Positions 29,161-37,582 of a DNA stretch of 64,000 nt are shown here, piece after piece. The position numbers and the translations under genes are program-made. The stretch is from Emticicia aquatilis (GTDB taxonomy: Bacteria > Bacteroidota > Bacteroidia > Cytophagales > Spirosomataceae). Within the stretch, counting starts at the first letter, position 1. The number at the start of each line of letters is the position of its first letter. The DNA is taken from assembly GCF_014644295.1 (NCBI RefSeq), contig NZ_BMKK01000007.1, forward strand, positions 245,055 to 309,054, in the 5' to 3' direction. The notes beneath the pieces are model-generated. The model had not been told where the DNA came from, did not search any database, and was given only the letters and a program-made list of their open reading frames with translations.

Positions 29161-29786
29161 TGAATAAACAAAGATATTTATTGGGTTTAGCTGCCCTACT
29201 TTTCTTTGGAATCGCTTTACAAGCTTGCTACCAAGCCATGAGTAAGGAATCTGAACCTTTGCAAAATCGACCAGTTCAGTCAAATGAACCGAAGGTTTTA
29301 GCTGATACCGTTCCCAGTTCATTCGGTTATGGCAGAAATGCCACCCAAGCCGAAATCGACCGATTGGATATTGACGTGCGGCCAGATGGCAAAGGTTTGC
29401 CCAAAGGTGAAGGAATTTCGGCCAAAGGAAAAGTCATTTTTGAGGAAAAATGCGTTGCTTGTCATGGAGCGGGGGGCATCGGTGGGCCAAACGGTTCTTT
29501 GGTTACGAACAAAACTCCCACTGACAAACGTCGAGAGAAAACAATCGGTAATTATTGGCCTTATGCCACAACGGTTTTTGATTACGTTCGGAGAGCCATG
29601 CCTTTCAACGAACCTGGTTCTTTGAGCAACGAGGAGGTTTATCACTTGACTGCCTATTTATTAAACGCCAACGGAATTATTGACGAAAAAGATGTAATTA
29701 ATGCCCAAACATTACCCAAAGTAGAAATGCCCGCTAAAAATTTATTTGTACCCGATGACCGCAAAGGAGGTGCTGAAATCAGATGA
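29157..29786 (+). CDS. soxD: SoxD-like c-type cytochrome, electron acceptor of sulfite dehydrogenase
   Basis: 209 residues from ATG 29157 (or 208 from 29160). The earlier in-frame start at 29088 is inside the permease gene. The lipobox LQAC (Cys24) suggests membrane anchoring. The domain is strongly SoxD-like: FGYGRNATQAEIDRLDIDVRPDGKG (55-79), heme c site CVACH (Cys99, Cys102, His103), then TIGNYWPYATTVFDYVRRAMPFNEPG with the axial Met148, and YHLTAYLL. It carries one heme site. It overlaps both the permease gene and the molybdoenzyme gene by 4 bases, showing translational coupling. It should take electrons from the SoxC-like partner and pass them to the respiratory chain. Confidence 0.93.
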   Translation: MMNKQRYLLGLAALLFFGIALQACYQAMSKESEPLQNRPVQSNEPKVLADTVPSSFGYGRNATQAEIDRLDIDVRPDGKGLPKGEGISAKGKVIFEEKCVACHGAGGIGGPNGSLVTNKTPTDKRREKTIGNYWPYATTVFDYVRRAMPFNEPGSLSNEEVYHLTAYLLNANGIIDEKDVINAQTLPKVEMPAKNLFVPDDRKGGAEIR

Positions 29787-31036
29787 AAATTGATAAAATC
29801 ATAGAAATAACGCAACGTTTTCCAGAAAAACTCTCTCGTAGAAAATTGCTTGGTGGTGCGGCAACGGCAGCCGTCGCAATTGTGCAAACCGCCAAAGGTC
29901 AGACGATTCAAAAAGCTGTTCCTGAAAATGCAATTTATGAAGACCCAACCAAAAAATTGGGTACGCTCGCAGGTGAAATAGGTACACGTTCGCCATTTGT
30001 TAAATCAGTCAAAAAACCTTCGGATATTTCTTCGAGGTCGCCTTTGCAAGATTTTTATGGCATTATTACACCCTCTGACCTGCATTTTGAACGACATCAT
30101 GCAGGCGTACCCGTCATTAACCCCAACAAACACGAATTAGTGATTCATGGTCTGGTAGAAAAGCCTTTGGTTTTTACCTTAGCCGATTTAAAACGCTTTC
30201 CCTCGGTTTCACGCATTGCTTTTATTGAATGTTCGGGGAATTTTAGAGGCGGAAAGGAAAACCTAACTCCCCAAGAAATATGTGGTTTAACGAGCCAAAG
30301 CGAGTGGACGGGCGTAAAACTTTCCACGCTTTTCAGAGAAGTTGGCGTAAAACCAAACGCTTCGTGGTTTTTAGCCGAAGGTGGAGATGCCGCCGTAATG
30401 ACTCGTAGTATTCCTGTAAAAAAGGGTTGGGAAGATTCCATCATTGCTTATGCCCAAAATGGCGAGCCAATTCGCCCCGAACAAGGTTATCCTTTCAGAC
30501 TATTTAACCCAGGTTGGGAAGGAAATACCAGCGTAAAATGGCTCAGAAGATTAGAGCTATCAGACACCCCTTATTATACTCGTGAAGAAACTTCTAAATA
30601 TACTGAACCTATTAAAGATGGTAAGTTTCGCATTTTTAGCTTTGATATTGATGCTCGTTCTATCATTACTTTTCCGTCTTTCCCACAGCAGGTCGAAAAA
30701 GGTTGGATAGAAATTCGTGGTTTAGCGTGGTCAGGGCGTGGAAAAGTAGTAAAAGTAGAAGTAAGTACCGATGCGGGTAAAAATTGGCAAATTGCCCAAC
30801 TAAACGACCCAATTCTCGATAAAGCTCACGTTCAGTTTCGTCATCTGTGGCAATGGAAAGGAGAAGAAACTGAAATATTAAGTCGAGTAACCGACGAAAC
30901 GGGCTATACCCAACCAACGCTCAAACAACTTTTTGAGGCACGTGGCAACGACGGTGGCTATCACATGAACCCAATCACCGCATGGCAAATCAAAAAAGAT
31001 GGAAAAGTGTTGTTCAAACCAGAAACCTTTAAATGA
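29783..31036 (+). CDS. soxC: SoxC-like molybdenum sulfite dehydrogenase
   Basis: 417 residues. A Tat-type leader (SRRKLLGGAATAAVA, 18-32) marks export as a folded cofactor protein. The sulfite-oxidase molybdopterin domain carries the molybdenum-ligating cysteine in FIECSGNFRGG (Cys150) and the SoxC hallmark GLTSQSEWTGVKLSTLF. A C-terminal dimerisation domain follows (WIEIRGLAWSGRGKVVKVEVS and WQWKGEETEILSRVTDETG). It would oxidise sulfite released by the SsuD-like enzyme to sulfate, outside the cytoplasm. No SoxAXYZB genes are present, so it probably acts as a stand-alone sulfite dehydrogenase with its cytochrome rather than in thiosulfate oxidation. It overlaps the genes on both sides by 4 bases. 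Confidence 0.93.
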   Translation: MKIDKIIEITQRFPEKLSRRKLLGGAATAAVAIVQTAKGQTIQKAVPENAIYEDPTKKLGTLAGEIGTRSPFVKSVKKPSDISSRSPLQDFYGIITPSDLHFERHHAGVPVINPNKHELVIHGLVEKPLVFTLADLKRFPSVSRIAFIECSGNFRGGKENLTPQEICGLTSQSEWTGVKLSTLFREVGVKPNASWFLAEGGDAAVMTRSIPVKKGWEDSIIAYAQNGEPIRPEQGYPFRLFNPGWEGNTSVKWLRRLELSDTPYYTREETSKYTEPIKDGKFRIFSFDIDARSIITFPSFPQQVEKGWIEIRGLAWSGRGKVVKVEVSTDAGKNWQIAQLNDPILDKAHVQFRHLWQWKGEETEILSRVTDETGYTQPTLKQLFEARGNDGGYHMNPITAWQIKKDGKVLFKPETFK

Positions 31037-32472
31037 TAGATAAACTGAAAACAGATTTTGATGCAATCGTAGTTGGTTCTGGACCAAATGGTTTGGCGGC
31101 CGCTATTACGCTCCAACAAAAAGGACTTTCGGTACTGATTGTTGAAGCAAAATCTACTATTGGCGGTGGGTTACGTACGGCAGAACTCACGTTGCCAGGT
31201 TTCAAACACGATATTTGTTCGGCCATTCATCCGTTGGCTTATGCTTCTCCGTTTTTCAAAACTTTGCCTTTGCACGACTTTGGCTTAGAATTTATTCAAC
31301 CAAAAATCGCCGCCGCTCACCCTTTGGATGATGGTACAGCGGCTATTTTGACAAATTCACTAAAAGAGACAGCCAAAAGTCTGGGAATTGATAAAGAAAA
31401 TTACCTTGATTTAATCGAACCTATTACCAAACAATGGGACGTTCTTTTACCCGAATTATTAGCTCCGCTTCATTTTCCAAAAGACCCGATTGGATTTGCT
31501 AAATTTGGTTTAAATGCTTTTAAGCCAGCCACTTGGCGAGCCAATAAATTCAAAACCAAGGAAGCAAAGGCACTTTGGGCGGGCATGGCCGCACATTCGA
31601 TTCAGCCATTAAGTAACCTAACGACTTCTGCTATTGGCTTGGTTTTAACGGCTGCCGCCCACAAATCAGGTTGGCCGATTCCAAAGGGTGGGTCGCAGTC
31701 TTTAGCTAATGCTTTGGCTTATTATTTTATTTCTTTGGGTGGAAAAATCGAGACAAAGTTTCATGTAAAATCTCTGAAGCAACTACCTTCTACAAAAGCA
31801 GTTTTATTTGATATTACGCCTCGACAGCTTCTGCAAATTGCTGGACATCGTTTTTCAAGTATCTATCAATGGCAACTCGAAAAATACCGTTACGGAATGG
31901 GAGTTTTCAAAGTAGATTGGGCATTAGAGGGAGCTGTTCCGTTTACCTCCGAAAAAGCCCTTGAAGCAGGAACTTTGCATTTAGGAAATACTTTTGAAGA
32001 AATTGCGTCTGCAGAACTCGAAACCTCCAAAGGAAGACACCCCGAAAAACCATTTATATTATTGGCTCAACAAAGTGTTTTTGATAATACTCGCTCCCCC
32101 GAAGGAAAGCACGCTGTATGGGGATATTGCCATGTACCCAACGGTTCAAAAAAAGATATGACCGAAATCATCGAAAAGCAAGTAGAACGTTTTGCCCCAG
32201 GTTTTAGAGAACGTATTCTTGCCAAACATACCTTTAACACCGAGCAGTTGGAAGAATACAATCCCAACTATATTGGTGGTGATATTAATGGCGGAATCAT
32301 AGATTTAAGACAGTTATTCACTCGCCCAGCTTTGCGATATTCACCATACAGAACTTCCGAAAAGGGATTGTATATTTGTTCATCATCAACTCCGCCAGGT
32401 GGTGGTGTGCATGGAATGTGTGGCTATCATGCCGCTCAACGTGCTTTGAAAGATATATTCTCTAAACATTAA
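31033..32472 (+). CDS. FAD-dependent oxidoreductase, phytoene-desaturase-like
   Basis: 479 residues with an N-terminal FAD-binding Rossmann motif (DAIVVGSGPNGLAAAITLQQ, 9-28) and the second glycine motif IVEAKSTIGGGLRTAE. It ends with the flavin-contacting stretch SSTPPGGGVHGMCGYHAA typical of CrtI/pyridine nucleotide-disulfide-type NAD(P)/FAD proteins. It resembles plant and animal PYROXD2-like proteins more than true carotenoid desaturases, and no carotenoid genes are nearby. The start overlaps the sulfite dehydrogenase stop by 4 bases, so it is firmly in the operon. It may process the carbon part of the substrate or the aldehyde product, but that is inference. Confidence 0.85.
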   Translation: MIDKLKTDFDAIVVGSGPNGLAAAITLQQKGLSVLIVEAKSTIGGGLRTAELTLPGFKHDICSAIHPLAYASPFFKTLPLHDFGLEFIQPKIAAAHPLDDGTAAILTNSLKETAKSLGIDKENYLDLIEPITKQWDVLLPELLAPLHFPKDPIGFAKFGLNAFKPATWRANKFKTKEAKALWAGMAAHSIQPLSNLTTSAIGLVLTAAAHKSGWPIPKGGSQSLANALAYYFISLGGKIETKFHVKSLKQLPSTKAVLFDITPRQLLQIAGHRFSSIYQWQLEKYRYGMGVFKVDWALEGAVPFTSEKALEAGTLHLGNTFEEIASAELETSKGRHPEKPFILLAQQSVFDNTRSPEGKHAVWGYCHVPNGSKKDMTEIIEKQVERFAPGFRERILAKHTFNTEQLEEYNPNYIGGDINGGIIDLRQLFTRPALRYSPYRTSEKGLYICSSSTPPGGGVHGMCGYHAAQRALKDIFSKH

Positions 32473-32485
32473 ACCTTCACGAGCA

Positions 32486-33346
32486 ATGAAACAAATAACT
32501 ACCCTAATTTTCCTGCTTTTAACTACATTATTTTCAGGTTTTGCACAACAAAAAGAGGAATTTATTGGCCCTGAAAAAGGCTCTTTGGTAATCGTAGGTG
32601 GCGGTAAAGTTCCTGCCGAAGTATGGGCAAAATTTATAGAATTGGCTGGAGGCGAAGGTGCAAACATTGTAGTAATTCCTACTGCTGCGGGCGATTCAAG
32701 CATCAAAGCCCGTAAGGAATTTTCAGCAGAAAAGGAGTTGTTGGAGAAATTTGGCGTTGCCAAAGTTACAGTTTTACACACCACTGACCCTAAAGAAGCC
32801 AATACCGAAGCATTCGTAAAACCACTCAAAACTGCAACGGCTGTTTGGTTTGTGGGTGGTCGTCAATGGCGTTTGGCTGACTCGTATCTCAACACCCAAA
32901 CCCACAAAGAATTTCAAAATCTGCTAAATCGTGGTGGTGTAATTGGTGGAACTTCGGCAGGGGCTACCATTCAAGGTTCATTCTTGCACCGTGGCGATAC
33001 CAAAGGCCCTAATATTTTAGAAGGCGACCACACTAAGGGCTTAGATTTTTTGCATAACACCGCCATTGACCAACATCTATTGGCCAGAAATCGCCAATTT
33101 GATTTAATTGAAATTATCAAAAAATACCCGAATTTATTGGGAATTGGTATCGATGAAAGTACGGCAATAGTAGTACAAAAGAATGATTTTCACGTCATTG
33201 GCAATTCTGTGGTGGCGATTTATGATGCAATAAATTTTTCTGGAACAAACAGAAATCCAACGGGAGATTCGGGCAATAATGGCTCTTTTTATTTTTTGTC
33301 TCGTGGTCAGAAGTTTGATTTGAAAAACCGAAAAATCATTAAGTAA
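32486..33346 (+). CDS. Cyanophycinase-like peptidase, family S51, exported
   Basis: 286 residues with a signal peptide (MKQITTLIFLLLTTLFSGFAQ). It carries the S51 fold: KGSLVIVGGGKVP (32-43), VVIPTAAG, AVWFVGGRQWRL with the conserved glutamine, and nucleophile Ser157 in IGGTSAGA. GIGIDESTAIVV holds the glutamate-containing motif of the family. S51 enzymes (cyanophycinase, dipeptidase E) cut after acidic residues including beta-linked aspartyl peptides. In this operon it may release amino acids or an amino-sulfonate from a peptide-like conjugate, which is speculation. It lies 13 bases after the FAD enzyme gene. Confidence 0.88.
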   Translation: MKQITTLIFLLLTTLFSGFAQQKEEFIGPEKGSLVIVGGGKVPAEVWAKFIELAGGEGANIVVIPTAAGDSSIKARKEFSAEKELLEKFGVAKVTVLHTTDPKEANTEAFVKPLKTATAVWFVGGRQWRLADSYLNTQTHKEFQNLLNRGGVIGGTSAGATIQGSFLHRGDTKGPNILEGDHTKGLDFLHNTAIDQHLLARNRQFDLIEIIKKYPNLLGIGIDESTAIVVQKNDFHVIGNSVVAIYDAINFSGTNRNPTGDSGNNGSFYFLSRGQKFDLKNRKIIK

Positions 33347-33372
33347 AATTTTACCTAATAAAACTAAACCCT

Positions 33373-34632
33373 ATGTCAAACAAAAAACAAACCCTTTCGC
33401 TCACCGAAGACTGGACGGTTGTCGTCTTTGGTTTTCTGATAATTGCACTCACACTTCTCGGATTGAAAATTCCAAATCCAGCTTTTGGATGGAAAGATAC
33501 CTCCGAGTTATTTGAAAAAGTATTAACTATCAGCAATTTAACGAATGTTATTTTTGTATTTGTGATTGTTTATGCCGTTGCTATTTTGGCTACACTAACA
33601 CTCGGCAAAAATGTAATCGCAACCGTAAAGGGCTTTCCGATTGTTTTTGTACTTACTTTTTTAGCCTTGATTCTCGCAGGAAATGCTTTTCTGAAAAACT
33701 GGAATCTCGAAGCGGTAATCTTTAGTTTATCTATCGGCCTGATAATCAGCAACTTTTTCACCGTTTCTGCTTGGCTCAAAGATTCACTTTCAACCGAGTT
33801 ATTCGTTAAAATCGGCTTAGTTCTTTTGGGGACGAGTGTCATTTTTGGCGATATTCTTAAAGCAGGTTCATTGGGGTTGATTCAAGCATTATTAGTAGTG
33901 ATTTCGGTCTGGTATTTTGCTTTTTGGGTGTCAAAAAAACTTGGAATCGACGAAGAATTGGCTATCATCATTTCAAGTGCGGTGTCAATTTGTGGTGTTT
34001 CGGCAGCTATCGCAACGGCAGGTGCTATCAAAGGCGATTCTAAAAAATTGTCGTATGTTATCTCAATCGTATTAATTACGGCCATTCCGATGATAATTTT
34101 CATGCCATTTATTGCTAAAGCATTGGGTTTGTCAGAAGCTGTAACTGGTGCGTGGCTTGGTGGAACGATTGACACAACTGGGGCCGTCATTGCTTCAGGA
34201 ACGTTGGTAGGCGAAGAGGCCCTCAAAATCAGCACTATAGTCAAGTTTTCTCAAAATGTATTGCTGGGTTTGGCAGCTTTTGCGATTTCAATTTACTGGA
34301 CATACACCAACAATCAGTCAGAAACAGTTAAAGAGTCAAAACCAACTTTAGGTGTGATTTGGGAGCGTTTCCCGAAGTTTGTGATTGGATTTATTGCCGC
34401 TTCTTTGCTGTTTTCATTCTTTGTTTCTTCCGAAACCATTGATAGCGTAAAAGGTGGACTAAAATCACTGCAAGGACTTTGGTTTGCTCTGGCTTTTACG
34501 AGCATCGGACTCGAAACCAAATTCTCTGATTTATTCAACAACGAAGGCAAAAAGCCACTTTACGCCTTTCTGATTGCTCAGCTTTTCAATATTATTATTA
34601 CTTTGGTAATTGCTTATTTCCTTTTTAAATAA
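33373..34632 (+). CDS. YeiH/UPF0324-family putative sulfate exporter
   Basis: 419 residues with about 11 to 12 membrane segments. The conserved core SAVSICGVSAAIATAGAIKG (about 203-222) and the repeated glycine-rich helix GAWLGGTIDTTGAVIASG (about 257-274) identify the YeiH family, named putative sulfate exporter. As the last gene of the SusC-to-YeiH operon, after sulfite production and oxidation, it could remove sulfite or sulfate from the cell. The transport activity is a family label rather than proven biochemistry. It lies 26 bases downstream of the S51 gene and is followed by a strong hairpin. Confidence 0.88.
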   Translation: MSNKKQTLSLTEDWTVVVFGFLIIALTLLGLKIPNPAFGWKDTSELFEKVLTISNLTNVIFVFVIVYAVAILATLTLGKNVIATVKGFPIVFVLTFLALILAGNAFLKNWNLEAVIFSLSIGLIISNFFTVSAWLKDSLSTELFVKIGLVLLGTSVIFGDILKAGSLGLIQALLVVISVWYFAFWVSKKLGIDEELAIIISSAVSICGVSAAIATAGAIKGDSKKLSYVISIVLITAIPMIIFMPFIAKALGLSEAVTGAWLGGTIDTTGAVIASGTLVGEEALKISTIVKFSQNVLLGLAAFAISIYWTYTNNQSETVKESKPTLGVIWERFPKFVIGFIAASLLFSFFVSSETIDSVKGGLKSLQGLWFALAFTSIGLETKFSDLFNNEGKKPLYAFLIAQLFNIIITLVIAYFLFK

Positions 34633-34634
34633 TT

Positions 34635-34676
34635 TTATCCCCTCAACTGCCTCATAGTTGGCAGTTGGGGGGATAA
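34635..34676. terminator. Long hairpin at end of sulfonate operon
   Basis: A stem of about 16 base pairs (34635-34651 with 34660-34676) lies directly after the YeiH stop. It lacks a downstream T run, so it may protect the operon's 3' end as much as terminate it. Confidence 0.55.
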
Positions 34677-34700
34677 TAAATCTATCATTTGAATAAGAAT

Positions 34701-35189
34701 ATGAAAAAAATCATTGCAATAGCTTTCATGCTAACTTTCGCAGACAATCTTTTTGCCCAAGACCCGGTAACATCTGCCAAAGATGCGGAGGCTTTATTTA
34801 CGAGTAAAAATAAGGAACTTCACAAAAACAAACAGGTAGTTTATCACATCATTCGAGAATTACTTGAGGCCAATCATTGGGAGCTTGCCGATAAGTATTT
34901 GACAGAAAGATACATCCAGCACAACCCTAATGCTGGTAATGGAAGAGAGGCAGTAGTGAAGTTTTTTACCGAAGTATTAAAGGTAAAAGCAACGCCTATT
35001 CCAGACAAAATAAAAACAAAAGTTGTGTCAGTAGTTGCCGAAGGAGATTTGGTAACTGTGGCTTTTGTTCGAGAATATAAAGACCCCAAAGACTCACAAA
35101 AAACATATACCACAACTTGGTTTGACCAATGGCGAATTTTAGACGGAAAAGCCGATGAGCATTGGGATGGAGCGTTGTTGATGAGATGA
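34701..35189 (+). CDS. Secreted SnoaL/NTF2-like protein
   Basis: 162 residues from ATG 34701 (MKKIIAIAFMLTF..., signal peptide ending LFAQ). A TTG 12 bases earlier is also in frame but less likely. The body is a SnoaL-like (NTF2 fold) domain: a helix with ELLEANHWELADKYLTERYIQHNPN, AGNGREAVVKFF and beta strands ending TTWFDQWRILDGKADEHWDGA. This is the usual pattern of SnoaL-like polyketide-cyclase family proteins, many of which have unknown substrates. It is separated from the operon upstream by the long hairpin and from the next unit by a sulfur-regulon dyad, so its co-regulation is unclear. Confidence 0.8.
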   Translation: MKKIIAIAFMLTFADNLFAQDPVTSAKDAEALFTSKNKELHKNKQVVYHIIRELLEANHWELADKYLTERYIQHNPNAGNGREAVVKFFTEVLKVKATPIPDKIKTKVVSVVAEGDLVTVAFVREYKDPKDSQKTYTTTWFDQWRILDGKADEHWDGALLMR

Positions 35190-35250
35190 TAATAACTTTC
35201 ATTACGTTTAAAACTAACATTAGCAGTATAATATTTTACAATAAATATAA

Positions 35251-35271
35251 AGTCTATATAATTAGTAGGAT
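35251..35271 (-). promoter_or_regulatory. 21-bp dyad operator, site 3 (before TPR/DUF2490 operon)
   Basis: On the plus strand AGTCTA, nine bases, TAGGAT. Read on the minus strand it contains the CTACTAA core shared with sites 4 and 6. A TATTTTG -7-like element (35290-35296) follows, and the TPR gene starts at 35334. The right half-site is the weakest part. Confidence 0.5.
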
Positions 35272-35333
35272 AATATTTTATTTTTCATTTATTTTGCCTA
35301 AAATTAGAATAAATACATTTCTGTTGAGTTTTT

Positions 35334-36806
35334 ATGGCTAAAAATCTGAAAATTATTATCCTATTACTTTTCCCTTTTCTAACCCAAGCTAATGATTTTG
35401 AACTAAGTCCCAATGTTCAAAAGGCGTATTCTGATGTATTTAATTTTAGAATAAATGCTTGTAGAGCAGCTTTGGCGAAAGAAAAAAAAGATAATCCATT
35501 CAGACTTTACCTTGAAAACTACATCGAATTTGTTGAGATTTTCAATAATGATGAAGAAACGTATTTCAAGAGAATTGCCGACAATGAAGACGAAAGACTT
35601 GATTTGATTGAAGATTTAGATGAAAACTCACCTTATAATCGTTTCCTACGTGCTGAAATAAAACTGCAATGGGCATTACTCAAAATTCGTTTCGGACACG
35701 AAGTAAAAGCCGCTTACAATATCATTCAGGCTGCTAAATTACTGGAAGAAAACCAAAAGCTATTTCCCAATTTCCTGCCAAATTATAAATCTCTGGGTAG
35801 TCTTCATATTGTTATTGGTTCAGTACCTGATAATTTCCGTTGGGCTTTAAAAATCTTAGGTCTGAAAGGAAACGTAAATCAAGGACTCACTGAACTCGAC
35901 AAAGCCACTAAAGATAAAATTTGGGGAGCTGAGGCGGCCTACTGCTCACTATACATCCAGTCTTTTGTATTGAAATTTGACGAAAAAGATAATTCTTCAT
36001 TACTCAGATTCATTGAAAATCAACCCGAAAATCCCAATGCTTCTTTTATTGCTGTGGCCATTTCGCTGCGAACCAACCGTGCCGAACAAGCTCAAAAAAT
36101 CCTAAAAAAGTATCCAGTTGGCTCTGAATATCTCTATTGTCCAATCATGGAAATATATCGAGGGGATATTGCTTTGATGAAAGGCCAATTTCAAGCTGCT
36201 AACGCTTCATACAACGCCTATTTACGTAATTTCAAAGGCAAAGCGTTTCTGAAAGACGCCTATTTGAAGCTATTTTTTAGTAATTATTTGGCAGGTGATG
36301 ATAAAAAATCGTTGACTTTTTTGACTAAAATTCCAGCGGTAGGAAGTTCAATTTCAGAAACTGATAAAGCTACCGAGAAGTTCTACGAAAACTATGCTAA
36401 AACACGTGTGTTACCCAATAAGGCTCTCTTACAAGCTCGTTTGGCATTAGATGGTGGATATAGTACACAAGCTCTTGATGCCATTCAAGATGTTGATGTA
36501 AAGCAGATTAGTCCAAAAGAACAAGCCGAGTATTATTTTCTTGGCGGAAAAGCATTCTATCGAACAGGGCAACCTGATAAAGCGATTACCTATTTCGAGA
36601 AATCTATTACTTTGAGCGAAAAACAAAATTGGCATTTTGGTGCGAGTTCGTCTCTGCAAATTGGCTATATTCTTCAAGCGAAAGGCCAAAAACAGCAGGC
36701 CAAAAATTATTTTGAGAAAGCCATTTCCTACAAAAATCACGAGTTTAAGAATACCATTGATAGCAAAGCCCGTGCTGCAATGACCGAAATGGGCTATTAT
36801 CTATGA
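35334..36806 (+). CDS. Exported TPR-repeat protein
   Basis: 490 residues with a signal peptide (MAKNLKIIILLLFPFLTQAN). It is built of helical repeats: KAAYNIIQAAKLLEENQ, ALDAIQDVDVKQISPKEQAEYYFLGGKAFYRTG and the clear TPR PDKAITYFEKSITLSEKQNW, followed by GQKQQAKNYFEKAISYKNHE. No enzymatic motif is visible. It overlaps the DUF2490 gene by 4 bases, so the three genes 35334-38079 form one operon. That operon lies under a sulfur-regulon dyad. It may help assemble or scaffold an envelope complex; this is inference. Confidence 0.8.
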   Translation: MAKNLKIIILLLFPFLTQANDFELSPNVQKAYSDVFNFRINACRAALAKEKKDNPFRLYLENYIEFVEIFNNDEETYFKRIADNEDERLDLIEDLDENSPYNRFLRAEIKLQWALLKIRFGHEVKAAYNIIQAAKLLEENQKLFPNFLPNYKSLGSLHIVIGSVPDNFRWALKILGLKGNVNQGLTELDKATKDKIWGAEAAYCSLYIQSFVLKFDEKDNSSLLRFIENQPENPNASFIAVAISLRTNRAEQAQKILKKYPVGSEYLYCPIMEIYRGDIALMKGQFQAANASYNAYLRNFKGKAFLKDAYLKLFFSNYLAGDDKKSLTFLTKIPAVGSSISETDKATEKFYENYAKTRVLPNKALLQARLALDGGYSTQALDAIQDVDVKQISPKEQAEYYFLGGKAFYRTGQPDKAITYFEKSITLSEKQNWHFGASSSLQIGYILQAKGQKQQAKNYFEKAISYKNHEFKNTIDSKARAAMTEMGYYL

Positions 36807-37582
36807 TGAAAAAATACGTTTGGATATTTCTTACGCTAATTTGTTTTTTTGAAGCAAAAACACAAAAAACTTACCACCACAATGTGGTTTGGGGGAGGTT
36901 AGTTTTAACCGACACCCTGAGTAAAAATTTACGATGGGAATTGTATTTGCAGCATCGCCGACAAAACACTGAGCAAACTGATTTTGATGTACTTGCGGCC
37001 AATCAATTCACAAGTTATTGGCCTTGGTTGCATTATACAGTTTCTCCGAAAACCAAAATATCGTTATCACCTATCGGATATTTCAAAAGCTGGATTTTGA
37101 TTACTCAACCAACTGACGTCGAAAAACCTGGCGTTCGTGAATGGCGGGTTTCAGCAAGAATTGATAATGAATCAAAGGGGAAATATTTCAATATCATCAA
37201 TCGCTATGGTTTAGAATACCGAAATCGAGATTTATTGAATAATAATGTTTTTCAGCCAAACTGGCGAGTCAGATATATGCTTAGGCTTGAAAAACCATTT
37301 AAAATTAAAGGCTCGAAAAAGACCTTGACTGCCGTAGTCAACGATGAAATTTTCATTCAATTTGGCAAAGCAGTGCGTGGAAATCCTAATATTTTTGACC
37401 AAAATAGGCTTTATGCTGGCCTCAATTTTCCATTCACCAAAAACATAAAAGGGAGTTTGGGCTACGTATGGGGTATTCAAGCACGTAATTCGGGTAAAGA
37501 AATCGATTATTATAATTTTCTATGGGGCGTACTAACGTTCGATAATTTATTTAGCCAGTTCAACAAAAAAAGTAAATCATGA
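36803..37582 (+). CDS. DUF2490 family outer-membrane protein
   Basis: 259 residues with a signal peptide (MMKKYVWIFLTLICFFEAKT). It is a DUF2490 protein: a beta-barrel-like pattern with W/Y-rich strands (LRWELYLQHRRQNTEQTDF, INRYGLEYRNRDL, WRVRYMLRLEKPF) and YYNFLWGVLTFDN close to the end. Such proteins are probably outer-membrane barrels; no substrate is known. It overlaps the TPR gene upstream and the small barrel gene downstream by 4 bases each, implying coupled translation. Confidence 0.82.
   Translation: MMKKYVWIFLTLICFFEAKTQKTYHHNVVWGRLVLTDTLSKNLRWELYLQHRRQNTEQTDFDVLAANQFTSYWPWLHYTVSPKTKISLSPIGYFKSWILITQPTDVEKPGVREWRVSARIDNESKGKYFNIINRYGLEYRNRDLLNNNVFQPNWRVRYMLRLEKPFKIKGSKKTLTAVVNDEIFIQFGKAVRGNPNIFDQNRLYAGLNFPFTKNIKGSLGYVWGIQARNSGKEIDYYNFLWGVLTFDNLFSQFNKKSKS

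Noticed and set aside
29783..31036. Full Sox thiosulfate-oxidation system
   Set aside because: Only the SoxC- and SoxD-like partners are present; SoxXA, SoxYZ and SoxB are missing, so a stand-alone sulfite dehydrogenase is the better reading.
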